A program made the translations under genes and the position numbers. Of a DNA stretch of 64,000 bases, positions 33,601 to 42,656 are shown one piece after another. Each line of letters opens with the position of its first letter. The stretch's first letter is position 1. Under the pieces are notes generated by a model that searched no databases, was not told the origin of the DNA, and was given only the letters and a program-made list of their open reading frames with translations. The DNA comes from Heliocidaris tuberculata (Eukaryota > Echinodermata > Echinoidea > Camarodonta > Echinometridae), in assembly GCA_025618425.1 (NCBI GenBank), contig CM046847.1, positions 5,652,441-5,716,440 on the forward strand, given 5' to 3'.

Positions 33601-36600
33601 CATATTTTATTTGGGTTGTATATTATCCCTAAGTTAAGCGCCAAATCAATTTCCAATCGATAAAAAAAAACATTTTGCATTGTATACTTCATTCATTTCA
33701 TATATTATTTGGGTTGTATATTATTCCTTTAGCGCTAATTCAATTTTCGATTCGATATACGTATTTTGCGTCTATTTCTAATTTATTTGTTGTTTCATTT
33801 GGTCTGTAGATTCTTTGTAATTTATGCGCCGAACCAATTTTATATTCGATATAAAAAATGTACGTTGTATACTTCATCCATTTCATCTTTTATTTGGGTT
33901 GTAGATTCTTCATAAATTACGCGCCAACTTATAATTTTCATTTCGATAAAAACATTTTGCGTCGTATACTTCATTCATTTTGTTTTATTTTAGTTGTATC
34001 CCTAAGTTAAGCGCCAAATCAATTTTCGATTCGATAAATGTATTTTGCGTCTTAGTTCTAATTTATTTGTTGTTTCATTTGGTCTGTAGATTCTTTGAAA
34101 TTTATGCCCCGAACTAATTTTCTATTCGATGTTAACATTTTTGGTTTGTATACTTCATTCATTTGTTGTTTAATTTGGGGTATAGAATCCCCGTAATTAC
34201 GCCCAAAATCAATTTTTGATTCTTTAAAAACATTCTTCGTTGTATGACTTCATTCATTTGTTGTTTTATCTGGGTTGTAGATTATCCATAAGTTACGCTC
34301 CAAATCAATTTCCAATTGGATAAAAACATTTTGCGTTGTATCCTTTATTTATTTATTGTTTTATTAGGGTTGAATATTATCCTTAACTTCCGCCCCAAAT
34401 CAATTTTCGAGTGTTTGTCAGCCCCGGCGCTGTACATAGCAGACGACAACGCGATAATGCGATCGCGATAATTTCACTATCACGTCTTGGCTTTCGCCGA
34501 ACATGCACACATAAAAAAAAACGCACACGCATAGAAAACTGATCGCGCGGGACTCAACTCCAGTTGAGTTCCGCGCGTCGTTCGTTCACGCTGTCCTTTA
34601 TTCTCTTCAAACTCCTTAACCGCTAACCTGTAGAATGCCGGGTAAAGTTATTTGGGGTTAATTTTATACATTCTTACTGTATACAAATTATTTTTTTTGA
34701 CCTCAGAGACCCTTTAAACAAAATAGCAATTTTCTAAGTGTATACTTTTTTTTGACTCACATGGCAGACTAGATGCCCCAAGCATTTTAAAGTTTGCATG
34801 TAAGTGACAGTCAAGTAGACACATTATTAGAATAAAGAACACTTGCATTTTCACTTTAAAAATTCCAGGAGGGAATCTCTTTAGATTGGCTTCATGTTTG
34901 TCTACTTTTATGCTATTTTGCCTATCAATAACAGTGTGGTTTCAATGCATTCTTAATTATCATTGTACCCTTTCCTGAATGCTTTCAAACCCTGACAGAG
35001 AGTGGTACTCCTACCATTTCCCGGAACTTGTCAAGGTGGTACCGGACAACGCCCTCTATGCCAAGGTTGCACATTTCATCAAGAACAGGAAGGAGCTGAC
35101 GGACGAATCGCTGGAAGCGCTGGAGGAGTTGACCATGGACAGTGCTAAAGCTCAGGCCATTCTGGATGCATCACGATCATCCATGGGTCAGTATCCAGTC
35201 ACTCTTTGACCTTCCTTGACCTTCCTTGACCTTTCTTGACCTTAGGGAACTTTTTCTTCTTCATCATAAATTAAACACTTGTTGTGTCTTGTGATTTATA
35301 TGTTTGTCTGTATGTTTACGTTATGAATTGGAAAAGACTGTTACTTTTTATAATTTTTGTGGAAATCCACTATAGCTCTCTGAAAAGAGAACTCTGCAAT
35401 ATTCTTGGACAAAGTAATTATTGGCTGGTGCACGGAGAGTTTATTACATTGTTACTATTTTCATTAATGCTATGGAAGATTTTGGCACTTAGTCATTTTG
35501 AAGAGTTATGGACAGTAAGAAAGGCAGTCACAAAGTGAAAGATTTCACAATGTGATAATATGAATGGAGCTTCAAAGCAGAGCAAAATAACTTTTTCTAA
35601 ATTGTAGCTTCTCCATTCATGCACCATCTGATTTGGGAATGCTTTTTGGGGGGCGGTGATTAGAATATTCCATTGCATTATGACAGTTTGTCAGGTGTTT
35701 GTTATTAAGTTTGTATTGAATTGGAAGAAAAAAGATAAAAACCTCCTTTTCTTGGCATCTCCCAACTCTCCTACCATGTTTGTGAGATGAATGCAACCAG
35801 GAGGAAGATAAAAATGATGAACCTTCGGTGTCAGGGTCTTATATGCTCTGATCCCATCCTCTAGCATCATTACATGTGTTTATGATTTACCTATCAAATT
35901 CAAAGGCAAAGAAAACTCTAGATTCACTGGAAATCCTTTTTAATATGCTTCAATTCTATGGAAATGCCCTGTAACACATTATTATTGTGCATTGTTGTTA
36001 GTGTGTGAGATAGAAAAGGTATAGCCCACCCAATTTTGGTGCACCAATATGATAAAGAAAAAAAACTACCAGAGCTTTGCAGTACAAAAAGTTCAGTTAA
36101 TAAATTTCCTAATTACTAGGCTTGGAATGTATTTTTATACAAAATTTGCTACAGAGGAACTTTCTGAAGGTAAATATGAACTGAAAAATTCTAGAAGAAA
36201 TGCACTTCATTTTAACTTTTTTTCATCATCATCAGGTATGGACATTTCTCCCATCGATCTGATCAATATCGAGAGGTTTGCTACCAGGGTCATCGCACTA
36301 ACAGATTATCGTAAGAGTTTACACACCTACCTACAAGATAAGATGCACGCTGTGGCTCCAAACCTATCGGCTTTGATTGGTGAACAGGTGAGTAAATGTT
36401 GCCAATCGAAAGTATTACTTAGAGAAAAATATCTTTAGTACAGCAACGTATTTGCATATTGTGAAGAAATACAAATTACACTGAATACCTGTTAGGTGAA
36501 TGTAAATGCATGATGTGCCTTTGAACCTAACAGGTCAGTGGATGAAGAGGTCAGTGTTGCCTCTGGATTTTTACAGAGAAAGAGATATCTTAATATAAAT

Positions 36601-39556
36601 GAGTATTAATCTGTACACGTATGATTATAGATGCATGCTATGACATGAAACCCATGGGATTTGATCAAAGAGCTTGGAAGTTTATCATTTACACATAACA
36701 AAAAAATAGCCACGGTTTACTTTGTCATATGTGAACGAGCCTTTATGTCAGTGCTCAGCTTGAATGTGAACAGGTTAATAATAAACATGGATTGAAAGAC
36801 AATTATAATTCAGGTGCATAATTGCCCATGTAGAAACAAAGTTAGTTCTTTTTGCCATGTAAGACTGATAGGGCTAGCAAAGATGAATCTATTTTTGTCT
36901 TTACAGGTTGGTGCTCGTCTGATCTCACATGCTGGTAGTCTAACCAATCTAGCCAAATATCCGGCTTCTACTGTACAGATCCTTGGTGCTGAGAAAGCTC
37001 TCTTCAGGTAACACTCAATCTGAGCTCATGATTGCAGAACCATCACATTTTTATATATTTTCTGTTACTTTTCTTTTGTGTACCCCTGATTTTACAGTTG
37101 CAAAATTTTCTAAATATAGTTTAATATAGCTGTACATTCAGTTTCAGTTTTGAGTGATTGTTCTATAATTTATTTTCTTGAACTCAAGATCACCATATAA
37201 ATATTAAAACCTCCTTTTCTTGGCATCTCCCAACTCTCCTTCCATGTTTGTGAGATGAATGCAACCAGGAGGAAGATGAAAATGATGAACCTTCGGTGTC
37301 AGGCTCCTTATACCCTGGTCCCATCCTCTAGCATTATTACATTGTTTTGTTTATCGTTAAAATTGTTCAGAATTTTGATGTCATGTCAAACAGGCCTATG
37401 CATTAGCACATTTTTGTGAATTTAATCGAAAGTTATTCACACTACTTTTAGTCGCTTCTTCTACAAGAAAGGGGTTCAAATTTGCCCAACATTTCTGTGT
37501 GATACACCCTGTTTTGTACATATGGGGTGTTTATGGTAGCAGTATTCAGTGGTACATGTAAAGGTCAGTGATATGCAGCACTGGTTACTGTTCACTTAGA
37601 AACTTTCCCATGCATGAAATATTCCAAAAGTTTGTGAACGGCGGCGAAAGCTTCTTGCCGTGGAATGACTAAATCACAGCTGACACAACACTGAATTTTT
37701 GCAGTTCACAAAAGTTTCTAAAACAGTAAAAATTTCTGATTTGACGATTTCTGATTTGATGCAAGGCACTCATGTTTATTTTGTATCGTCAATCTTTTCC
37801 ATAAATTTTAGAACAATGCCCTCTTGTGGCCTAAAATGTACACTAGCTAACAGTCATTATTTTGTCACTGTAATATCAGCTGTTTTCCTGTTTGCCCAAC
37901 TGGTATGTTAACATGCACGATGGCTGTTGGCCTAGTGCCAGCATATGTAGTGTAATACCATGTACCAAATTTCCTGTATTTATTGAAACCTCTTAAAGCG
38001 AGAAAGATCAATCAAGGGTCCTTAGGCGTACTCCAACTTCGTAATGGAAATCAAAATGTTTCTTAAGAGCCATTTGACCTTGAGCGAGTAGACAAGTGAC
38101 TCTGATGATCCGTTTAAATCTCAGTGGCTGATGTGAAGGTGGATCATTGTAAAGTTGTGTTTCTCCAAGCTTCTGGGACTGAAGTGTGATCTTCTTAGTA
38201 AATCATAAGATCCTTACATTAGTATCAGTATTGATATTGCCAGGGATGAAGTATTGCGTTCTCTAGGTCTTTCAGCTTCAGACTTGATTAAACAATATGG
38301 GATATTGTTTGGAAGACATGTTGGCTCTTGAGATAGCAAGGATATGATTGAAAATAAATTGACACTGATTCTTGTGTAGGAAACCCAAAGGACCATGTTC
38401 TACTAATTCAGTTTAACCCAAGGATTAAAGTCATTTTGAACAAAGGGAACACATTCGGTCTAACTTCCTTTGTTAAAGGAGAATGAAACCCCAAACTTGT
38501 ATGCACTTTAACAGAAGCAGAAAAATCTTAGAAGCATATCACTGAAAGTTTGAGGAAAAACGGATAAAGAATAAAAAAAATTATTAAGATCTTAAAACCC
38601 TAAAATCGCTAAATGAAATTGGCAACATACTCATTATGCTAATGAGATGCTTTGAAGTTTTTGTGCTCTTTCTTTATAAGTAATAAATAAGAAAATTATC
38701 AGATTTCAGCTTTTAAACAAAGAAAATTGAATTATCAACATTGTGCTTGAAATATATTGTGAGGAATAAATTTATGAACACCACCTATAATACAGAAAGC
38801 AAATTTTCTAAGAAATATTCAAGGAAAGTGGATTTTTACAACATTATTTGTATAAAGCAATTGGAAAGTATAACACATTTAATCACAGCATCTCATTGGC
38901 ATAAGGAGGACATTGCCAATTTCAGATCTCCATTCATTTAGCGATTTTAGGATTTCAAATATTCACAATTTTAGTATTCGTTGTCCGTTTTTCCTCAACC
39001 TTTCACTGATATGCTTCTTTGATTTTTGTGCTTCTATTAAAATGAATTTATTTTGTGGGTTTCATCCTCCTTTAAACTCATTTTAGACCCACCTTAAATA
39101 CAGTGTTAGGTTCATATCGTAGTAATATAATGGAACATTATTGTGTTAAATCTTTTATAATAATTGTACTACATGTATCACTTATTCATGAAGTAATTGT
39201 AGTATCATTTACTTTCCTCTTTCTTGTCTTTCAGAGCTTTGAAGACCCGTGGCAACACCCCCAAGTACGGTCTCATCTTTCATTCCACGTTTATCGGCAG
39301 GGCAGGGCAGAAGAACAAAGGTCGCATTTCTCGTTACCTTGCCAACAAGTGCTCCATGGCCTCTAGAATAGACTGTTTCTCAGGTGAGCTCCTAGACTAG
39401 CTCCTGGGTCCCATTTCATAAAACTTGTTATCAGTAACAACTGCCACATTTCTATGACAAATTTGCTCTCAGCCAATCAGATGCAAGGATTTCAGTAGCT
39501 TATAACAACTATCATAACTTGTTATTGATAACAAGTTTTATGAAACAGGGCCCTGT

Positions 39557-39598
<42 letters not shown>

Positions 39599-41325
39599 GA
39601 ATCTCGCTCTCTCTCCTTCTTGTTCATGTTAAGATTTTTCCATGTGCATGGAAAGGTAACAGTGATTCAAACAATCAGAGAAATTGCATGCCCTAGATAT
39701 TTTTTGACCATCAAAACCTCCTTTTCTTGGCATCTCCCAACTCTCCTACCATGTTTGTGAGATGAATGCAACCAGGAGGAAGATAAAAATGATGAACCTT
39801 CGGTGTCAGGGTCTTAATATTCTCTGGTCCCATCCTCTAGCATCATTACAATTTTTATATTCTTGATTATTGATAGTATTATTCTCTATTTTGGCATGGC
39901 CATGAAAGGAGTTGAATTGTTCATCAAATTTGTCTCAGAATGCCAGACATCCCTGAAAGTTTTGAGAAAGATTTTCTTTTTCCCCATTTTAGGGGGAACA
40001 TAGATGTTGATTTGTCAGCAGTGACAGTAATTTTTGGTGCATGTTTATTTTGAGTATTGACTTTGACACTTTATGAAATTTGTGAAAATGAGAATACTAT
40101 TTGTGAAAATGAGAATACTATTTGTGAAAATGAGAATACTGTTTGTGAAAATTAGAATACATGTACTATGAAATATATCCCTTTTAAATGTACAGTACAG
40201 TTTACCCAGAACTTTTCTCTTTGCAGACATACCCAACTCAGTGTTTGGTGAGAAGCTTAAGGACCAAGTAGAAGAGAGACTGTCATTCTATGAGACAGGG
40301 ACAGCTCCCAGAAGAACATTGATGTCATGCAAGAAGCTCTTGTTCAGGTGAGTTTGATGATCAGCTTTTAGAATCAGTTGATGTGGACAACAAAAATTAG
40401 AATTTGGATTGCATAACAAGTATATTTTGATGATCAGTTACAGTTAACTTTACATAAGTCGAATCTGTTGGGACCACAAAAAATAGTTCGACTTATGCAA
40501 AATTCAACTTGGGAAATGCAAATAACACATGTTTTGCATACTTTGGTCAAAAAAAATTTGACTTTCAGGGAAAGTTGGACTTATGCGATCGAGTTATGCA
40601 AGGTTAACTGTATTTTGATTTCAAATAATGAAGTTAAATGTGTCTTACAGTGCTTATATGCTTATAAATATGTTTTACTGTATTTCTTGTATTGAGATGA
40701 ACATCATTTGAAGTCAATAGTTCAGAAATTGACTTGAAAGCCCATCTTCACCCCACCCCTTGAAGAAATAGAGGTTAGACTCTGGACCCTGAACCTCAGG
40801 ATTCCTGAACCACTGCTAGAGACCACTAAGTTCCCCTGCCCTATTGTACATGAACCTGCCCATTCATATTTCCATTTTTTAATACGTTTTTCCTTTTTCT
40901 TTTAAAAATTTTCATGACAGGTCAAAGAAGTAGAAGCCGAGCTGGCACGCAAAAAGAAGAAAGATAAGAAGAAGAAGAGGAAAGCATCTGAGGTACAAGA
41001 ACCGCCTCAAGCAGAGGAGAAAGAGGAGGAGCAACCGAAGAAGAAAAAGAAGAAGAAGGCGGAAAAGGAAGAGGAAGTAGAGCCAGAACCCGAAGCCATG
41101 GAAACAGAAACGCCCAAAAAGAAGAAGAAAAAGAAGAAGGAGCAAGCAGTGGAAGAGGTGGTAGAAAATGAGGAGGAAGAAGTGGAAGACGTGCCAAAGA
41201 AGAAGAAGAAAAAGAAGAAGAGTCTTGGAGGAGAGGAAACAAATGGTCATGTAGAACCGGAGGAAGAAGTGACAGAGACTGTTGTCAAGAAAAAGAAGAA
41301 GAAGAAGAAGAGTCTTCCAGAATAA
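27609..41325 (+). CDS. NOP56: NOP56, box C/D snoRNP core protein (9 coding exons; apparent 1-nt deletion in exon 8)
   Basis: The exons are 27609-27810, 30329-30499, 31196-31394, 34999-35186, 36236-36387, 36907-37007, 39235-39383, 40227-40347 and 40921-41325. The protein shows the NOP56 plan: an N-terminal NOP5NT region ([19 protein letters not shown]), a central coiled-coil/NOSIC region ([20 protein letters not shown]), the Nop domain ([20 protein letters not shown], then [20 protein letters not shown]), and a C-terminal Lys/Glu-rich tail. It is a core of box C/D snoRNPs, which guide rRNA 2'-O-methylation in the nucleolus. From the first in-frame ATG at 27612 the sum is 1685 nt, one short of a multiple of three. 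The missing base falls near 40316, where the reading switches from APRR to [10 protein letters not shown]. An acceptor AG directly precedes the first listed exon, so an upstream exon exists and may hold the true start codon. Confidence 0.93.
28367..30085. mobile_element. Non-autonomous hAT-like DNA transposon with 8-bp target duplication
   Basis: It sits in intron 1 of NOP56. The ends TAGTGCTGTAGCTC and its reverse complement GAGCTACAGCACTA are identical over 14 bp. They are flanked by the direct repeat CTCCTATT at 28359-28366 and 30086-30093. An 8-bp duplication with a TAGTG-type end is the hAT signature. Subterminal regions at both ends are rich in CCGGACCGG-type motifs, possible transposase sites. 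The interior (1.7 kb) shows no transposase. Confidence 0.85.
31018..31076 (+). pseudogene. Decayed duplicate of the start of a NOP56 exon, in the preceding intron
   Basis: The segment after the AG at 31016-31017 reads [19 protein letters not shown] then stop. It parallels the real exon at 31196 ([20 protein letters not shown]). Upstream intronic sequence is duplicated too (TATAGGTCCCCTG near 30905 and CATAGGTCCCCTG near 31080), so a tandem unit of roughly 176 bp was copied. No good donor site follows, so it is probably inert. Confidence 0.8.
32006..34717. mobile_element. TTAA-flanked element carrying a 95-bp satellite array
   Basis: It lies in NOP56 intron 3 (31395-34998). The terminal inverted repeats begin TTAAAGGGTACCTGAGG on the left and, inverted, TTAAAGGGTCTCTGAGG on the right. 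They extend about 70 bp with divergence. Both ends coincide with TTAA, as in piggyBac- or Kolobok-type elements. The centre is almost entirely tandem repeat and has no transposase ORF. Confidence 0.75.
32235..34410 (+). repeat. 95-bp satellite array with higher-order structure (about 23 monomers)
   Basis: The monomer start CAATTTTCGATTCGAT recurs at 32235, 32330, 32425 and 32520, a 95-bp period. Monomers fall into classes, one with CTTAGTTCTAATTTATT and GGTCTGTAGATTC, others with TTGTATACTTCATTC and TTTGGGTTGTA. They alternate in two- and three-monomer groups, giving about 190-bp and 285-bp periods. Confidence 0.92.
35204..35243 (+). repeat. 10-bp tandem repeat of TGACCT motifs
   Basis: Four TGACCT units at exact 10-bp spacing start about 20 bp after the NOP56 donor at 35187. 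On the minus strand they read AGGTCA separated by four bases. Confidence 0.85.
35740..35877 (+). ncRNA. Box H/ACA snoRNA, NOP56 intronic copy 1
   Basis: It lies in the intron between exons 34999-35186 and 36236-36387, in the same sense as the host gene. Hairpin 1 has lower stem CCTCCT/AGGAGG, an internal pocket (TTTCTTGG on the 5' side, AATGCAACC on the 3' side) and upper stem CATCTC/GAGATG. The hinge AGATAA fits the H box ANANNA. Hairpin 2 has lower stem AATGATG/CATCATT. It is followed directly by ACA plus three bases (ACATGT), as in the family. From the upper stem of hairpin 1 to the H box is 16 nt, within the usual 14-16. Length is about 138 nt. Two further copies in other NOP56 introns are nearly identical over exactly this span and unrelated outside it. 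Confidence 0.85.
37208..37344 (+). ncRNA. Box H/ACA snoRNA, NOP56 intronic copy 2
   Basis: It lies in the intron between exons 36907-37007 and 39235-39383, in sense. It has the same hairpin-hinge-hairpin-tail plan as the copy at 35740. The differences respect the fold. The hinge is AGATGA, still ANANNA. The lower stem of hairpin 2 reads AATGATG/CATTATT, so one G-C pair becomes G-U. The tip of hairpin 2 becomes CAGG/CCTG, adding a pair. The ACA box at 37339-37341 is followed by TTG. This is the most diverged of the three copies. Confidence 0.83.
38473..39075. mobile_element. TTAA-flanked foldback MITE in NOP56 intron 6
   Basis: The ends are TTAAAGGAGAATGAAACCCC and the inverted GGGTTTCATCCTCCTTTAA. 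Inner segments also pair (CTAAATGAAATTGGCAAC against GCCAATTTCAGATCTCCATTC, partly). There is no convincing ORF. It shares its terminal motif with 53690-55172. Confidence 0.8.
39406..39553. mobile_element. Palindromic MITE, GGGCCCTGTTTCAT type, in NOP56 intron 7
   Basis: The ends GGGTCCCATTTCATAAAAC and GTTTTATGAAACAGGGCCC are inverted. The TTGTTATCAATAACAAG motif near each end is itself palindromic. It contains CAGCCAATCAGATGCAAGG, shared with 42548-42656. Confidence 0.85.
39559..39612 (+). repeat. (CT)n microsatellite, NOP56 intron 7
   Basis: Thirty-four bp of pure CT and a shorter block directly follow the palindromic MITE at 39406-39553. Confidence 0.93.
39715..39853 (+). ncRNA. Box H/ACA snoRNA, NOP56 intronic copy 3
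   Basis: It lies in the intron between exons 39235-39383 and 40227-40347, in sense. Hairpin 1 and the hinge (AGATAA) are identical to the copy at 35740. Changes are confined to the loop of hairpin 2 and one stem position (CTGA to CTGG, U-A to U-G). The ACA box at 39848-39850 is followed by ATT and then unrelated intron sequence. Confidence 0.85.
40079..40160 (+). repeat. 22-bp tandem repeat, four copies, NOP56 intron 7
   Basis: TTTGTGAAAATGAGAATACT-type units occur in three good copies plus one diverged copy. They end about 65 bp before the acceptor of the exon at 40227. Confidence 0.93.
40441..40610. mobile_element. pogo-like MITE, 170 bp, in the last NOP56 intron
   Basis: It begins CAGTTAACTTTACATAAGTC and ends GTTATGCAAGGTTAACTG, with TA flanks at 40439-40440 and 40611-40612. 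TTCGACTTATGC motifs recur inside. Confidence 0.8.
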
Positions 41326-41629
41326 ATTCAGTTTGTCATAATTCACTTTTCTCTGATTACTCAACCTTTTTAATGCCTCTAGTAAGAATTTTTTTTTTTA
41401 ATTCATCATTTTCCAAAATTGTAATCATAAAAATACAACTTTTTATTTCATTCTTATTTTTTCTGCAGTTTCTATTGTGGACTGCAGAACTCCACAAATA
41501 CCCTTATCAGATCTCCTTTTTTTTGTTTGAAGATAATATGAAATTTACTGTCAATAAGATATATTGAAAACATTTCGTTTGTAGACCAAGATATCTAGAT
41601 ATTTGCTGCTGAATGGACCCATGTTGAAA

Positions 41630-41635
41630 AATAAA
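41630..41635 (+). terminator. Candidate NOP56 polyadenylation signal
   Basis: AATAAA lies 305 nt after the NOP56 stop codon. Other AATAAA hexamers lie at 42352 and 42871, so alternative 3' ends are possible. Confidence 0.45.
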
Positions 41636-42547
41636 TGTATGGTTTACGAAAAGCAGAACAATTGTTACATTAAAAGAATCATGCTCAATTCAATTTGTTT
41701 GTTTTTCATGGTGAGATTTTTTTTTTCAAGCAATATTCAATTTCAAAACCATGACACTACTTTGTCTTTGGAGAAAATTATGGAAAGGTAGACATTGTGT
41801 TTTGCTTCATACAGCATAATGCATGTCTTAATAATGTCATTCTTTTTTATCAATTACTAAATATCTAATTATGTAAATAGATCAAATATTTTGTGGCATA
41901 AAAAAGTAAGAAAAAAAAAAGTTTCCTCTGTCCAGATGTACATACACAATGGCATTTTATTCATTGTAGGGTATAACATTATTATAGGAAATATTTGTTC
42001 CTTTTATCTTTACAATTTGATTTACTTATGCTCTAATCATGCACCAAGTATTGATGCATTATGTTATTGTTATTTGGCTATTATTTTGCCTCATATTTGT
42101 TTTACCCAATATCGAGAAAGTCTGAGGCCTGAAAGTTTTGAAGGTAATGTGAGGTCCTGTAAAGGACCTAGTCCCAAGGAAAGAATTCTACTTCAACTTT
42201 TGGATATGATTGTGGAAAGTTGGAAACCCTGAATTGCAAAGTTCTTTAGTGACAAATCAAGGGTTTACTAGAGATTTTATTGACAGATGACAACGGAAAA
42301 GACTTTCAATCTTGTACCTTACCCTAGTCACTTAAGCACTTTCCCAGGAAAAATAAAGCTGAAGCTTTATGAATAACTATTTCAGATCATAGTGTCATGC
42401 AGTTGCATCAAATTATTTTGAGAGAGCAAGTACTCAAGGACCAGTGTTTTAAGTATGTAATGGTTTACAAAATCGCCCATTATACATTGTTATCCTGCAA
42501 ACTCTTCTACTCCTACACCACATCCCCAACCTGGGTGTCTTGTCAGT

Positions 42548-42656
42548 GATTTGTACCAACCAATTTCCTCTCAGCCAATCAGATGCAAGGATTTCAGTAG
42601 CTTATAACAGTTATTGCAACTTGTCATTGATGACAAGTTTTATGAAACAGGGCCCT
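42548..42656. mobile_element. Truncated palindromic MITE, GGGCCCTGTTTCAT type
   Basis: It matches the right two-thirds of the element at 39406-39553 (CAGCCAATCAGATGCAAGG through ATGAAACAGGGCC) but lacks most of the left arm. It lies about 1.2 kb past the NOP56 stop codon. Confidence 0.8.

Noticed and set aside
35780..35870. Box C/D snoRNA reading of the NOP56 intronic repeat (ATGATGA with CTGA)
   Set aside because: The CTGA is absent in copies 2 and 3 and no terminal stem fits; the H/ACA fold explains all three.
40912..41364. Leu/Phe-rich 150-codon minus-strand ORF
   Set aside because: Antisense shadow of the Lys/Glu-rich NOP56 tail (AAG/GAG codons).
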